Shown in pieces: positions 26,119-35,342 of a stretch of DNA of 42,424 nucleotides (within the stretch, counting starts at the first letter, position 1; every line of letters starts with the position of its first letter). The DNA lies in assembly GCA_021821465.1 (NCBI GenBank), contig JAKACM010000031.1, positions 1 to 42,424 on the forward strand. The letters are read 5' to 3'. The stretch is from Bacillota bacterium. GTDB lineage: Bacteria; Bacillota; Sulfobacillia; Sulfobacillales; Sulfobacillaceae. The translations under genes and the position numbers were made by a program. Under the pieces are notes generated by a model. The model did not search any database. It worked only from the letters and a program-made list of their open reading frames with translations, and was not told where the DNA came from.

Positions 26119-27921
26119 TTAGGTTGTCGCCCGCAGGATTTCCAAAAGCTCTTTCCCATCCAATGTCTCTCGTTCAATGAGTTCCAAGGCGATACGGTTT
26201 AAGCTCGCACGATGCTGCAACAACATATTTTTCGCACGATCATACTGCTGCAGAATGATGTGGCGAACCGCTTGGTCAATCTTGGATGCAACCTCTTCGG
26301 AATAATTGCGCTGCCTGACCAAATCCCGGCCCAAAAACACCTGATCTTGCCGGGTGCCATAAGTCATGGGACCTAATTCCTCCGACATCCCATATTCCGT
26401 AATCATTTGCTTGACCATCTTGGTCGATTTTTCAAGATCGTCTGATGCTCCCGTTGAAATTTCACCAAAAACAATTTGTTCGGCCGCTCGCCCTCCCAAA
26501 GACATTGCGACTTTGTCTAGAATTTGTTCTTTGGTCACCAAATAACGATCTTCTTCAGGCAATGGCATGGTGTAACCCATGGCCATCCCCCGCGGAATGA
26601 TAGTCACCTTATTGACCGGATCCCCGTGGGCCACCAAGAGCCCCACCAAAGTATGGCCGCCTTCATGAAAGGCCACGACACGCTTTTCGAAGGCTGACAA
26701 CACCCTCGTCTTCTTTTGCGGTCCCGCCATGACCCTTTCCGATGCTTCTTCAAAATTTTGCATCGAGATTGTTTTCCGTCGTTCCCGTGCGGCCAACAAA
26801 GCGGCTTCGTTAGCCAGATTGGCCAGATCGGCTCCAGTAAATCCGGGGGTCCGGCGGGCAATAACATTAAGATCGACGGCGGGATCCATGGGCTTATTGG
26901 CCACATGCACCTCCAAAATCTGCTTGCGGCCTGCCTTATCGGGTCGAGGCACCATGATTTGCCGATCAAACCGGCCCGGACGCAATAATGCCGGGTCAAG
27001 AACGTCAGGACGGTTGGTGGCCGCCATGACAATGACTCCTTCATTGATTCCAAATCCGTCCATTTCTACTAATAATTGGTTCAAGGTCTGCTCGCGCTCG
27101 TCGTTACCTCCGCCATAACCTGCTCCACGCATTCTTCCCACGGCATCCAGTTCGTCAATGAACAAGATACAAGGGGCATTCTTTTTGGCCTGCTCAAAGA
27201 GATCGCGCACTCTGGACGCGCCGACACCGACAAACATCTCCACAAAGCCGGAACCGCTCTCGGAAAAGAATGGAACCCCAGCCTCTCCGGCGACGGCTCG
27301 CGCCAGCAAAGTTTTCCCGGTTCCCGGACTTCCGAATAACAAGACACCCTTGGGAATACGCGCTCCCATCTCCACGTAGCGTTTGGGATTTTTCAAGAAA
27401 TCGACAATCTCTTCGAGTTCTTGCTTTTCTTCATCGACCCCGGCAACGTCTGCAAAGGTGACTTTGGGTAGGTTATCCGCCTGCAAATGAGCCTGAGTTT
27501 TTCCGAAAGACATCATACGGTTGCCGCCCTGGCTTTGTCGGAAGAAGAAAAACACAAACCCAATAACAAGCAATACAGGAAGGAAATCACCAATCAGGCC
27601 GATCCACACATAGGAATTGGAAGGTTTCTGAACAGTAACATTAGCTCCTTGTGTATTCAGTCGCCCACTGAGTGTATTGGTTTCCCCGGGGGCGTACACA
27701 GTCTGAAAGTGTTGGCCCTTGTTATTGGTCCAGCTAACCACATGCGAAGACGGATCGACATTGGCACTTTTAATCTGACGCTTGCCACCCGCTGTAATCA
27801 GTGAGCTGTACGGGAGTGACTGAACATGTGTTGTCCGGGCGTTGAGAATGTCCATCAACGTCGAAATAAACAACACCACCAGAACGATTGTGATAACGCC
27901 ACGAAACCACCGGTTTTGCAA
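26119..27921 (-). CDS. ftsH: ATP-dependent zinc metalloprotease FtsH
   Basis: The 600-residue membrane protease has two N-terminal helices (~7-24 and ~107-127) around an extracytoplasmic domain. The AAA module has Walker A GSPGTGKT (197-204), Walker [12 protein letters not shown] (252-262) and the second region of homology [20 protein letters not shown]. The M41 zinc site is HEGGH (419-423), with D495 in SDDLEKST as third ligand. It extracts and degrades membrane and regulatory proteins. Two motif positions differ from the common form: GSPGTGKT instead of GPPGTGKT and HEGGH instead of HEAGH. The catalytic residues are intact. The start is TTG at 27921, seven bases after GGAGGGG. The short C-terminus lacks the usual acidic tail. 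Confidence 0.95.
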   Translation of the reverse strand: MQNRWFRGVITIVLVVLFISTLMDILNARTTHVQSLPYSSLITAGGKRQIKSANVDPSSHVVSWTNNKGQHFQTVYAPGETNTLSGRLNTQGANVTVQKPSNSYVWIGLIGDFLPVLLVIGFVFFFFRQSQGGNRMMSFGKTQAHLQADNLPKVTFADVAGVDEEKQELEEIVDFLKNPKRYVEMGARIPKGVLLFGSPGTGKTLLARAVAGEAGVPFFSESGSGFVEMFVGVGASRVRDLFEQAKKNAPCILFIDELDAVGRMRGAGYGGGNDEREQTLNQLLVEMDGFGINEGVIVMAATNRPDVLDPALLRPGRFDRQIMVPRPDKAGRKQILEVHVANKPMDPAVDLNVIARRTPGFTGADLANLANEAALLAARERRKTISMQNFEEASERVMAGPQKKTRVLSAFEKRVVAFHEGGHTLVGLLVAHGDPVNKVTIIPRGMAMGYTMPLPEEDRYLVTKEQILDKVAMSLGGRAAEQIVFGEISTGASDDLEKSTKMVKQMITEYGMSEELGPMTYGTRQDQVFLGRDLVRQRNYSEEVASKIDQAVRHIILQQYDRAKNMLLQHRASLNRIALELIERETLDGKELLEILRATT

Positions 27922-27985
27922 TCGGATCCCCTCCGCCTGAAGCTAATGCTCCCGTAAAGTAACAATAAAAAAGAAAAATTTTTGC

Positions 27986-28015
27986 CTGATACAATACAAT
28001 AGCACTTTTCGTCAA
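27986..28015 (-). promoter_or_regulatory. Candidate sigma-A promoter for ftsH
   Basis: On the minus strand TTGACG (-35, 28010-28015) and TATCAG (-10, 27986-27991) are 18 bases apart, about 65 bases upstream of the ftsH start. Confidence 0.4.
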
Positions 28016-28192
28016 GACTGCGCTATAGGGTACAACACTCCAAAACTCTCCAACCCAGTCTAGTCAACCCTTTTAACGGGCATAATAATGACGAAACCGG
28101 ATACAGTACCAAGGCTATCCCAAAAAGGGGATAAAGAAAAACAATAAGATCTATTCAATTAGAACCATTACAAAAGATTAAGGAGGAATCCG

Positions 28193-28720
28193 ATGTCCTG
28201 GAAAGTTCGTTTGCCTTGGCTTCTTCTTGCGGCCCTTTGGCTTGAATCGGCCCTTTTTCGTCCCTACTTATCACCGGCTCCTCTTCCCCTCTTTCCTGTC
28301 TTTCTTTCCTTGCCCGCAGGATGGAGCGTGTGGATGTCCCCATTAATCGTCGTCCTCCTGTACATGGCTCTCGACAAGATCTTTGCCAAAAAACCCTGGC
28401 TGCCCTGGGTTTTAACAACATTGTCTTCTATTTATATTCTAGCGGACATTGCTATCTTTTCCACACATTTGGGCGATCATGCAGAAACTTTGTGGTACCG
28501 CATCCCTACCGCCATCCTCATGCTTGCCCTGTTTATCATCGCCCGAACCCAAAAGCAGGCCCGTTCCGGCTCATGGGTTTCCGTTGTCGCCGTGCTCGGC
28601 ATGGTCAGCGTGTTTTGGGGAAGCCCCTGGTGGGCTCTTACGATGGCTCTGGTTCTCGCGGGAATCATTTGGCACAGGCGAGTTGCCGGACCCACGCCGC
28701 AAAGTGAAAAATCCCGCTGA
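28193..28720 (+). CDS. Small polytopic membrane protein, function unknown
   Basis: The 175-residue product has about six hydrophobic segments (near 7-22, 28-41, 46-60, 69-89, 103-116 and 127-159) and a short basic, Ser-rich tail. It has no motif that I recognise. The ATG lies seven bases after AAGGAGGA, a very strong ribosome site. It is transcribed divergently from ftsH with 271 bases between them and converges on the transglycosylase gene. It may be an MreD/RodA-neighbour type or spore membrane protein, but nothing in the sequence decides this. Confidence 0.75.
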   Translation: MSWKVRLPWLLLAALWLESALFRPYLSPAPLPLFPVFLSLPAGWSVWMSPLIVVLLYMALDKIFAKKPWLPWVLTTLSSIYILADIAIFSTHLGDHAETLWYRIPTAILMLALFIIARTQKQARSGSWVSVVAVLGMVSVFWGSPWWALTMALVLAGIIWHRRVAGPTPQSEKSR

Positions 28721-28734
28721 AAGGCACGGGATTT
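28709..28734 (-). terminator. Terminator of the coiled-coil transglycosylase gene
   Basis: AAATCCCG pairs with CGGGATTT over a ten-base loop. On the minus strand the second arm continues into TTTTT. It lies 20 bases past the stop of the gene at 28754 and overlaps the end of the convergent membrane-protein gene. Confidence 0.65.
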
Positions 28735-28753
28735 ACCGTTTCACTGTTGTCTC

Positions 28754-30073
28754 TCACCATTGACTGTACATGGCGTATAATGCCTCCACGTTATTAACAT
28801 AGCCCTGAGTTGCTGGAACCACTTGGTTTCCGTTTGCCTGAACAGCTCCGGGACCGGCATTGTAAGCAGACAAGGCCAACGAGAGATTTCCTCCGAACAT
28901 ATTGAGCATATCCCGCAAATACAAGCAGCCGGCAATCAGATTTTCCCGGGGATCGGACAACTGAGACGATGGAATACCCAAAACTTGTGCGGTCCCGGGT
29001 TCCAATTGCATCAAACCGATGGCCCCGGTTGAACTGATTGCACCGGCATTGCCTCCGGATTCCTCGGTAATCACCGCAATAACCAAAGCGGGCGGCAAAT
29101 TGTCTTGTTGAGCGATAGGTGTGACCAAAGGCAACATCGCGGTATATAATTGGTGTCGGGAGAGTGTTCCTTGGTTATACTGAGAAAGCAGGGACTGAAT
29201 TTGTGACGCAATTTGACTAATTTTCGCCCCCAATTGACTCATATTCTGATAGATCTGCGCCTGCTGATTTTGCAAACTGGCGACAGCCTGTTTCTTTTGG
29301 GCCAGAGTGGCTTGAGCGTTTTGGGATGCGCTTACGGCTTGGTTGCGTAAGACCATCTGATGACTTTCTTCTTGCGAGAGCATATTGCGTTCTTTCTGCA
29401 GCAATGCCTGGTGAGCCGCCAAAGACGATTGGGTTTCGCCCAGCAATTGGGCTTCCGCCTTCAGACTTGCCTTTTCTTTCGTTTGCTGCGCTTCTTCTTG
29501 CTTAATAACATTCACTTCCGATGCGGCTTGCCCCGCTACTCGGCCGAGAAGAGACAGGCGGCTCATAAAGTCACCAAACGAATGCGCCCCCAATAAAACA
29601 TCCAGATATCCTATGGAACCCCGTTCTTCAATTAATTGCAATTGCCCTTTGAGCAGTTGCGTCTCCTTGATCAAACTGTTATGCGTTTGCTGCAGTAAGG
29701 CCTTTGTCTTTTGGTAATTGGCCTCGGTTACATTTAATTCGTTTTGGGTCCTTGTCAATTGCGATTGTGTAGTGCTTAACAAAGCTTGCGTTTTTTGCAT
29801 TTGTGCCTGGGTGCTGGAAATCTGTTGATTTGCCGACCCTACCAAAGCCTGATCTTTTGCGAGCGATTGATTAAGACCCTGAATCTGTTGCTGCGCTTGA
29901 TTAATTGCACTCTGAGTTTGTTGATATTGACTTTTCTCGGCTGCCAGTTGAGTCTGCGCCTGCGATTCTTCTTGTTGTAATTGTTGCAACGACGCCCCAT
30001 AGACCATGGCTACGGGACCTGCCAAAACCAACAGTCCCGATCCTGCTAACGCTAAGGCGATTTTGCCTCGCAT
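28754..30073 (-). CDS. Secreted coiled-coil (CwlO/EnvC-like) lytic transglycosylase
   Basis: The 439-residue protein has a signal peptide (cut near residue 27, VYGA), then a Gln-rich coiled coil over ~28-300. This contains GYLDVLLGAHSFGDFMSRLS (~155-174), the signature of the N-terminal domain of CwlO/PcsB/EnvC-type division hydrolases. Residues ~312-436 are a Slt-type lytic transglycosylase: AVITEESGGNAGAISSTGAI with catalytic E338, GLMQLEPGTA and LSAYNAGPGAV. It would cleave peptidoglycan outside the membrane. CwlO relatives are switched on by FtsEX, so the coiled coil may serve that kind of control, with SLT in place of NlpC/P60. ATG 30073 lies 12 bases after AAGGAGGG. Direct repeats upstream may regulate it. 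Confidence 0.9.
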   Translation of the reverse strand: MRGKIALALAGSGLLVLAGPVAMVYGASLQQLQQEESQAQTQLAAEKSQYQQTQSAINQAQQQIQGLNQSLAKDQALVGSANQQISSTQAQMQKTQALLSTTQSQLTRTQNELNVTEANYQKTKALLQQTHNSLIKETQLLKGQLQLIEERGSIGYLDVLLGAHSFGDFMSRLSLLGRVAGQAASEVNVIKQEEAQQTKEKASLKAEAQLLGETQSSLAAHQALLQKERNMLSQEESHQMVLRNQAVSASQNAQATLAQKKQAVASLQNQQAQIYQNMSQLGAKISQIASQIQSLLSQYNQGTLSRHQLYTAMLPLVTPIAQQDNLPPALVIAVITEESGGNAGAISSTGAIGLMQLEPGTAQVLGIPSSQLSDPRENLIAGCLYLRDMLNMFGGNLSLALSAYNAGPGAVQANGNQVVPATQGYVNNVEALYAMYSQW

Positions 30074-30495
30074 GCGTCTACCAATCCCTCCTTAAGAATT
30101 CTGTATGAATTTTTTGCCCCCGGTTTAAAAGTTTCTTGGTATGACAAATTACACTCCAAATATACACTCCACACTGTTACAATATATTCGCGATGTTTTG
30201 GGTTTTTCCTGCCAATGGCCCCAATTAGATTTTTTCTCGGTTTTTTCTGCTTTCCACCTTCCGAATTGTGTCGCACTGTGGGCCTGCAAGTGAAGAAAAT
30301 CTGTAATATCTTTAAAAAAGCACCGGGGGAAAATGTCGCGTATTCATTAATCCTTATGCGTCGGACCCGGTGGTGTAAAAGTTCTGGGCAACATTGACGA
30401 TCTGCTGAGATTTAGGGAATAATGATGTTCACAATATGAAGCAGATCTGAGACCAACTTGAGTCTTCAACCTAACGCCAAAGGGAGGGTGACGGT
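30074..30495. other. Divergent intergenic region
   Basis: The 422 bases separate the transglycosylase gene from the rightward glycosyltransferase unit. They contain the direct repeat of TACACTCC (30150-30170), T-rich runs near 30230-30250 and, at the right end, the AGGGAGGG ribosome site. No coding frame is convincing. Confidence 0.5.
30150..30170. promoter_or_regulatory. Direct repeat TACACTCC x2, possible regulator box
   Basis: TACACTCC occurs at 30150-30157 and 30163-30170, 13 bases start to start, 77-97 bases upstream of the transglycosylase start. Tandem boxes with such spacing are typical of response-regulator sites. The regulator is unknown. Confidence 0.35.
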
Positions 30496-31659
30496 ATAAA
30501 CCTAAATCTGTTTCCGCCTAACAATCCCCATTCTCTTCCTTTGGCTCGCCAAGACGAAGGGATTGTTCGCGGAAAGTTGGTCTGGGCCTTCGGTCGACAT
30601 CTCAATCACACAACAGAGAATCTGGGAGATGTTATGGCCAAGGAATTTCATTATGATCTTTTCCCGTTTTCCATGGAAATTTCCCGCCTTCGCCGTATTC
30701 CTGCCATGATGTCGTCATTGAAAATAATCAACGGCAAGCTGAGGGCGTTTTCCTCCATTCATCCCTGGACGAAAAACCAGGTTCATCTCCCTCCTGATCT
30801 GGCCGATTTTCCGGTCATGATTATCATGGGCAGTCACATTTTGGGACGGGGTCCTCACTTCTTTTATCAAGATTTAGATGTTGGCAGCATTATCCGTGAT
30901 CGTTTGGATCATAAGCCGACCTATATGTACGATGATGTTCCCTTATCCCTTTTGCAAAAAATGCACGACCGGCAATTGATGGATTTTGAGCGGGCTCAAG
31001 CTGTTTTTACCATGAGCGAATGGCTCAGACGCAGCATTATCAAGACTCACGCCATTGACCCGTCCCGGGTCTACACCGTCCATGCCGCCCCTAACATCCC
31101 TGTGCAATTCAATTCCAATCCTTATTCTTTAAAGAATCTGGATGCCCAAACCCTCGTGTTTGTGGGACGGGATTTCGTACGCAAAGGTGGCGAAATTTTG
31201 CTAAAGGCGTGGCCTCACGTTCTTCACCATGTTCCTACAGCGCAACTGAAACTCATAGGCCCCAGTCCCAAAGACATCCCTGGAGATGCCTCTTCCGTTC
31301 ACATTCTGGGTCCTCTCCCTGTCAGGGACATGATCCAAGAAATCGGGTCTGCTACCGGTCTCGTCATTCCTTCACTATGGGAGCCCTATGGCATTGCGTT
31401 TTTGGAAGCCATGTCCTTGGGCCTGCCGGTAATCGGTACCAGTCACATGGCTATGCCGGAATTTATTGTGAGTCAGACGGGATATTTAGCCCCGGCATAT
31501 AATGTGGAAGATTTGGCTGCCAAGATGATCCGTCTCCTGACCCAAAAAGATGAAACCTGGGCCATGAGTCAAGCGGCATTCCACCATGCGCAAGGCTATC
31601 AATGGTCTAAAGTCGCATCCCAGATGGATGCAGTGATGGCCAAGGTGATCGGTTTATGA
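30496..31659 (+). CDS. Glycosyltransferase family 4/1, possible ATA start
   Basis: The protein of about 372-387 residues is a GT-B glycosyltransferase. The C-terminal half shows TLVFVGRDFVRKGGEILLKA, QLKLIGPSP, and the donor-site EX7E element EPYGIAFLE within IPSLWEPYGIAFLEAMSLG. The first conventional start candidate is TTG at 30541, which has no ribosome site. AGGGAGGG at 30481-30488 is followed seven bases later by ATA AAC CTA in the same frame (30496), so translation may begin at ATA or at CTG 30508. The frame is closed by TAA at 30472. It overlaps the next gene by ATGA (31656-31659). Donor and acceptor are unknown. Confidence 0.82.
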   Translation: MNLNLFPPNNPHSLPLARQDEGIVRGKLVWAFGRHLNHTTENLGDVMAKEFHYDLFPFSMEISRLRRIPAMMSSLKIINGKLRAFSSIHPWTKNQVHLPPDLADFPVMIIMGSHILGRGPHFFYQDLDVGSIIRDRLDHKPTYMYDDVPLSLLQKMHDRQLMDFERAQAVFTMSEWLRRSIIKTHAIDPSRVYTVHAAPNIPVQFNSNPYSLKNLDAQTLVFVGRDFVRKGGEILLKAWPHVLHHVPTAQLKLIGPSPKDIPGDASSVHILGPLPVRDMIQEIGSATGLVIPSLWEPYGIAFLEAMSLGLPVIGTSHMAMPEFIVSQTGYLAPAYNVEDLAAKMIRLLTQKDETWAMSQAAFHHAQGYQWSKVASQMDAVMAKVIGL

Positions 31660-32549
31660 GTTACGGTATCGTGATTCCTGCGTATTATGGCCGTCCCTTT
31701 ATAAAACGTTGCCTGGACAGCATCTTCAACCAACAGGACATCAATGACTCTCTATATGTTGTGGTCATTGATGATGGCACCCCTGAGCCAGAAAGCGTGA
31801 CAGATTTGGTTTCTGACTATCCCGTCCACTACTATCGTCTAAAGACCAATCAAGGAGTATTCCAAACGCGCCTGTGGGGTCTCGCTAAACTTCCCCAAGA
31901 TGTGAAATATTGTGCATTCTTGGATCAAGATGACGCCTGGCGTCCCCGATTTTTAGCCACCCTGACTTCTTTATTGGATGAGTCTTCAGATCTCGGTTTT
32001 GCGGCCTGCAATGCCTGTGTCACCGAGGAACACAATGGCGGAAAGGAACATGTTCTCTATGATACGCGGCACCCGAGTTTATTGTTGAAAGACCTCAAAA
32101 TCGCCAATCAACTCATCTCACCCAGCCAAGTACTGATCCGGAGGCAAGCCTTAGATAGCCTCAGTTATGGCGATACTCACCTGCCATACCAAGGAGCCGA
32201 TGACTGGCTTCTTTGGTTGAGCATATTGTCGAAAGGGTATTTGGCTGCGTATACTGACAGCATATTGGTCAACTATTACGATCATAAACAAGGAGCTCAT
32301 CACGACACCATCGCCATGTCACGCAGCGAGGAATACATTGTCGCCCACTATTTTCCGTTATTGCATTTCAGCCATTGGGATCAACGGCTGTATCAAGGAA
32401 GAATCGGTTGGGATCACATTGCGGAAGGCATCCGCAGCAAAAACCTCAACCGGTTGTTCCAAGGATTGCGGATCCTGTTGACGGATCCGGTGGCTCTCAA
32501 CCAAGCCAGGTTGTTCCGCAGCCGCCACAAACACCGAGGTATCGTTTAA
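31656..32549 (+). CDS. Glycosyltransferase family 2
   Basis: The 297-residue GT-A enzyme starts GIVIPAYYGRPFIKRCLDSI, with VVVIDDGTPEPES at ~35-47 and the metal-binding FLDQDDAWRP (D90, D92, D93). An acceptor-side region with ADDWLLWLSIL (residues near 187) follows. It lacks membrane helices, so it acts on the cytoplasmic side. It is translationally coupled to the preceding GT by a four-base overlap. Together with the next gene these three transferases could build part of one surface glycan. The specificity is not determinable. Confidence 0.88.
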   Translation: MSYGIVIPAYYGRPFIKRCLDSIFNQQDINDSLYVVVIDDGTPEPESVTDLVSDYPVHYYRLKTNQGVFQTRLWGLAKLPQDVKYCAFLDQDDAWRPRFLATLTSLLDESSDLGFAACNACVTEEHNGGKEHVLYDTRHPSLLLKDLKIANQLISPSQVLIRRQALDSLSYGDTHLPYQGADDWLLWLSILSKGYLAAYTDSILVNYYDHKQGAHHDTIAMSRSEEYIVAHYFPLLHFSHWDQRLYQGRIGWDHIAEGIRSKNLNRLFQGLRILLTDPVALNQARLFRSRHKHRGIV

Positions 32550-32723
32550 ATCAATATTTTCCTCCGAATGTGCCTGAAAAGCACCTCAGTCCCACAACCA
32601 TTAACCGTAACGAGTGTCTAGCGTGGTGGGGATTTTGGTTCGGGCAAGACACCATGGTCAGATCCATCGTCAGTGATGTTCTGATCCTGCATAAGACTTG
32701 ATAGTAGGGTGTGAAACGTATTG

Positions 32724-33632
32724 ATGAAATCCAAGCCGTCACTCTCGGTGATAGTGGCAACTTATCACCGCGACGAAAACCTCACGGACACGTTGCGAGA
32801 TCTTTTGGCTCAAGACTACCCGGGTTATGAGATCATCGTGGTGGATCAAGATCCGGTGCATGACACTGTCACCCACAACTTACTGCATCACTGGCATCAG
32901 GAAGGAAAAATCGAATGGATGAGAACTTCTCATCCCAGTCTGACCGCCGCACGCAATATCGGAATCAAGCGAGCCGCAGGAGAGATCATTGTCTTTGTGG
33001 ATGATGACGTACACATCCCCGATTCTGGGTTTCTGGAAAGTCACGCCGAGCCCTTTATTGACAACTCTTCAATCGGGGCCTCGGCAGGCAGAGTGCTCGT
33101 CCCCGGTCAAGAACCCCGCAAGGTTCGGCATCACATCGGTTGGTTGGGATATAGTGGAGCACGAGAACCCGGCTTTGGTTCGGAATTTTCCGCAATGGCT
33201 TACAGTGTAAGGGGATGCAATATGGCCTTTCGCCGATCCGCGATATATGCAGTCGGAGGGTTTGACGAGCGTTACAACCACTCTGCTTTTCGCGAGGATA
33301 CGGACATTTCGTTGCGCTTACGCCGCCTTGGTTATCTGATCTGGTTTAATCACCGGGCTTGCCTCTATCACCTGTCCGCATCCAAAGGCGGTACACGCGA
33401 TCAAAGTATTGCCGTGGATACCGACTTGATCCTCAATGACTCGCGCTTTGCATTATTCAACCTGTTGGGCCTGCACCGATGCCTTTGGCTCTTACGCCTT
33501 TATGCCTCCAGAGTCATCAAAGCCGGATTGCAACAAGGGGGCGTGTTTAAACGCCATCAGAGTTTTTGGCACAGCTACTTAGGGGCCCGAAAGGAACAGA
33601 CAAGCACAACCTTTCCCCGCTCCTTATCATAG
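32724..33632 (+). CDS. Glycosyltransferase family 2
   Basis: The 302-residue GT-A protein has LSVIVATYHRDENLTDTLRD, IIVVDQDP and the DXD-type FVDDDVHIPD (D93-D95). Further on are GCNMAFRRSAIYAVGGFDERY and the putative catalytic FREDTDISLRLRRLG. It resembles rhamnosyl-type GT2 enzymes in the GGFDE...EDxDL order, but that is only family level. ATG 32724 is directly preceded by an in-frame TTG. The ribosome site is weak (AGGGTG about 13 bases up). The gap of 174 bases from the previous gene is longer than expected within an operon, but a shared terminator follows at 33634. Confidence 0.87.
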   Translation: MKSKPSLSVIVATYHRDENLTDTLRDLLAQDYPGYEIIVVDQDPVHDTVTHNLLHHWHQEGKIEWMRTSHPSLTAARNIGIKRAAGEIIVFVDDDVHIPDSGFLESHAEPFIDNSSIGASAGRVLVPGQEPRKVRHHIGWLGYSGAREPGFGSEFSAMAYSVRGCNMAFRRSAIYAVGGFDERYNHSAFREDTDISLRLRRLGYLIWFNHRACLYHLSASKGGTRDQSIAVDTDLILNDSRFALFNLLGLHRCLWLLRLYASRVIKAGLQQGGVFKRHQSFWHSYLGARKEQTSTTFPRSLS

Positions 33633-33633
33633 G

Positions 33634-33663
33634 AAGCCCAAAAAATAGTGTAAGGGCTTTTTT
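33634..33663 (+). terminator. Rho-independent terminator of the rightward glycosyltransferase unit
   Basis: AAGCCC pairs with GGGCTT over a 14-base loop, and the arm runs into a T-run (33658-33663). It begins two bases after the GT2 stop and ends at the stop codon of the convergent oxidoreductase gene. The A-run in the loop also gives a leftward T-run. Confidence 0.7.
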
Positions 33664-34642
33664 ATCGGTCCACAGTGCTCCACTGACTGCGCACCTGCTC
33701 CATGGCCTCTGCCGTAAGAATCCCGACTTCCGTCGCGAGTTGTATGGGAGGCCTTTCCTGGCGTATCACCTGGTGAATATGGGCAATCATATCGGTGAAG
33801 GGCCGTTGTCCTTCCATGGTCAGTTCTTTGATCACCCGGTTTTTTTGTCTCAATTCTATATTGTCCCGAACTCCGGGATGATACATTTTGTCGACCCGAA
33901 TTTCTCCGTTTGTGCCCACAAAACGTGTAAAGGTATCATAGGGCCGACAAAAGGAAACATTCATCAAGAGTTGCGTCCTAAGATCACCCGGGTAAGTTAA
34001 TGACGCCCAAACGGCTTTGTCCACGTCCTCCTGCATTTCCGCCCGGGCCGAAACCTCAATGGGAAGAGATTTCATCAAGAGTTCACTGATATGTACGGGA
34101 TAGCATCCCAAATCATTGAAAGCTCCGCCGTCATAAGCTTTGACCCATCTCACATCGCCTGCACGCTCCAATTTGGTGTTGAAAGTCGCGTGAATTTCCT
34201 CCAATTCACCGATGGCGCCCTGTGAAATCCACTGCAGCACCCTCATCCACTGCGGTTGAAACTGAAAGGCATAGGCTTCCCACAAGAGTCCGTGTTTCTC
34301 TTTGGCGCGCCGAACGAGCTCTTGAGTCAATACCAAGGAACCGGTCAAAGGCTTCTCACACAATATGGGTTTTCCGGTATCCAATAGGGCCCTTGTCCAT
34401 TCATAGTGAAGATGATTGGGCAAGGGTATATAGAAGGCATCAACCTGATCATCCTCAAGCACCTCCCTATAGCTCCCACTGGCATGAACTACCCCATGAC
34501 TTTGCGCGAACAATTTGGCCCGTTCCAAATCCCGACTGCCAATACGCCAGGCTACACCCCCCCGCTCCTCACGCAGAGCCGGCAAAAAAGCCCCGCTCAC
34601 AATCGCAGCGGTTCCGAGAATTCCCCAACGAATCCTATCCAT
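33662..34642 (-). CDS. Gfo/Idh/MocA family oxidoreductase
   Basis: The 326-residue enzyme has an N-terminal dinucleotide fold (WGILGTAAIVSGAFLPAL), ASGSYREVLEDDQVDAFYIP, EKP at 96-98 (CEKPLTGS) and the substrate-domain stretch GGAFNDLGCYPVH. The ILGTAxIA...YIPLPNHLHYEW pattern is that of the NADP-dependent D-xylose/glucose dehydrogenase and dimeric dihydrodiol dehydrogenase branch. It would oxidise a sugar or polyol with NAD(P)+. The ATG at 34642 follows GGGACGGTG. It is a single gene between convergent neighbours, with no pathway partners, so the substrate is open. It is not closely similar to the WbpB-like enzyme in this window. Confidence 0.85.
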   Translation of the reverse strand: MDRIRWGILGTAAIVSGAFLPALREERGGVAWRIGSRDLERAKLFAQSHGVVHASGSYREVLEDDQVDAFYIPLPNHLHYEWTRALLDTGKPILCEKPLTGSLVLTQELVRRAKEKHGLLWEAYAFQFQPQWMRVLQWISQGAIGELEEIHATFNTKLERAGDVRWVKAYDGGAFNDLGCYPVHISELLMKSLPIEVSARAEMQEDVDKAVWASLTYPGDLRTQLLMNVSFCRPYDTFTRFVGTNGEIRVDKMYHPGVRDNIELRQKNRVIKELTMEGQRPFTDMIAHIHQVIRQERPPIQLATEVGILTAEAMEQVRSQWSTVDR

Positions 34643-34839
34643 ATCACACCGTCCCGCCCTTATGGAGATCTACAGACACTTTATCATGATGAGAAGAAAA
34701 GAGTCCCTGGCTACTTCTTCAAACTTCCTCCATTAACGCATATTACCATCATGACGGCAAAGGTCCTGGCGTACATTCTTCAGAACGGATCTTGATGGCA
34801 ACTACTAAACCCATTACATCGGCATCAGGAGGAAGATTT

Positions 34840-35325
34840 ATGCCTAAACTCCCGTGGCGTTTAGCCCCGCTCATAGTCTTTGGGCTTGCAGGCACCGCGA
34901 TTTTTGATCTCTTCACAACTGCAGCGCCGATGTTCGGTGCGCCGGTTCTTAATGTAGCCCTCTGGGACGGCAGTTTTCTCACCCTCAATCTCAAAATGGC
35001 TATTGTGGGTGGCTTCATCATCGAAATGGCATTGGGAGGTCTTTTGGCCTACCTCTATCACCTGGGGATCGCTCGATATTTCCAAGCTCCTTACTGGCAA
35101 AAAGGTTTATTTTTCGGTGTTGTGTTATGGGGCTTAGTGATGATGGCGGGCCTTCCTGTCTTCGATCACCTCAGCCCTTTGGTGAATAACGGATTAATGC
35201 TGGCGCCCGGGCTCTTTGCCAGGCATTTTGGCCGATCCACCGCCCTGATCCTTCTTGCCGCCTTATGGGGCTACAGTCTGCCCCTAAGCTATCTCCATCA
35301 CCGTTGGGAAGAAAATTCACCATAA
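34840..35325 (+). CDS. Four-helix membrane protein, function unknown
   Basis: The 161-residue product has about four transmembrane segments (near 8-28, 44-68, 86-106 and 128-148). The frame is open to 34792, but ATG 34840 lies six bases after AGGAGGAAG, and the sequence before it is not conserved-looking, so I start it there. Polar residues in the second loop (YHLGIARYFQAPYWQKG) and the segment GVVLWGLVMMAGLPVFD resemble small uncharacterised membrane proteins of acidophiles. I assign no function. It converges with the GHMP kinase gene, leaving 17 bases. Confidence 0.72.
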   Translation: MPKLPWRLAPLIVFGLAGTAIFDLFTTAAPMFGAPVLNVALWDGSFLTLNLKMAIVGGFIIEMALGGLLAYLYHLGIARYFQAPYWQKGLFFGVVLWGLVMMAGLPVFDHLSPLVNNGLMLAPGLFARHFGRSTALILLAALWGYSLPLSYLHHRWEENSP

Positions 35326-35342
35326 GTCACCGGTTCTGGCTC

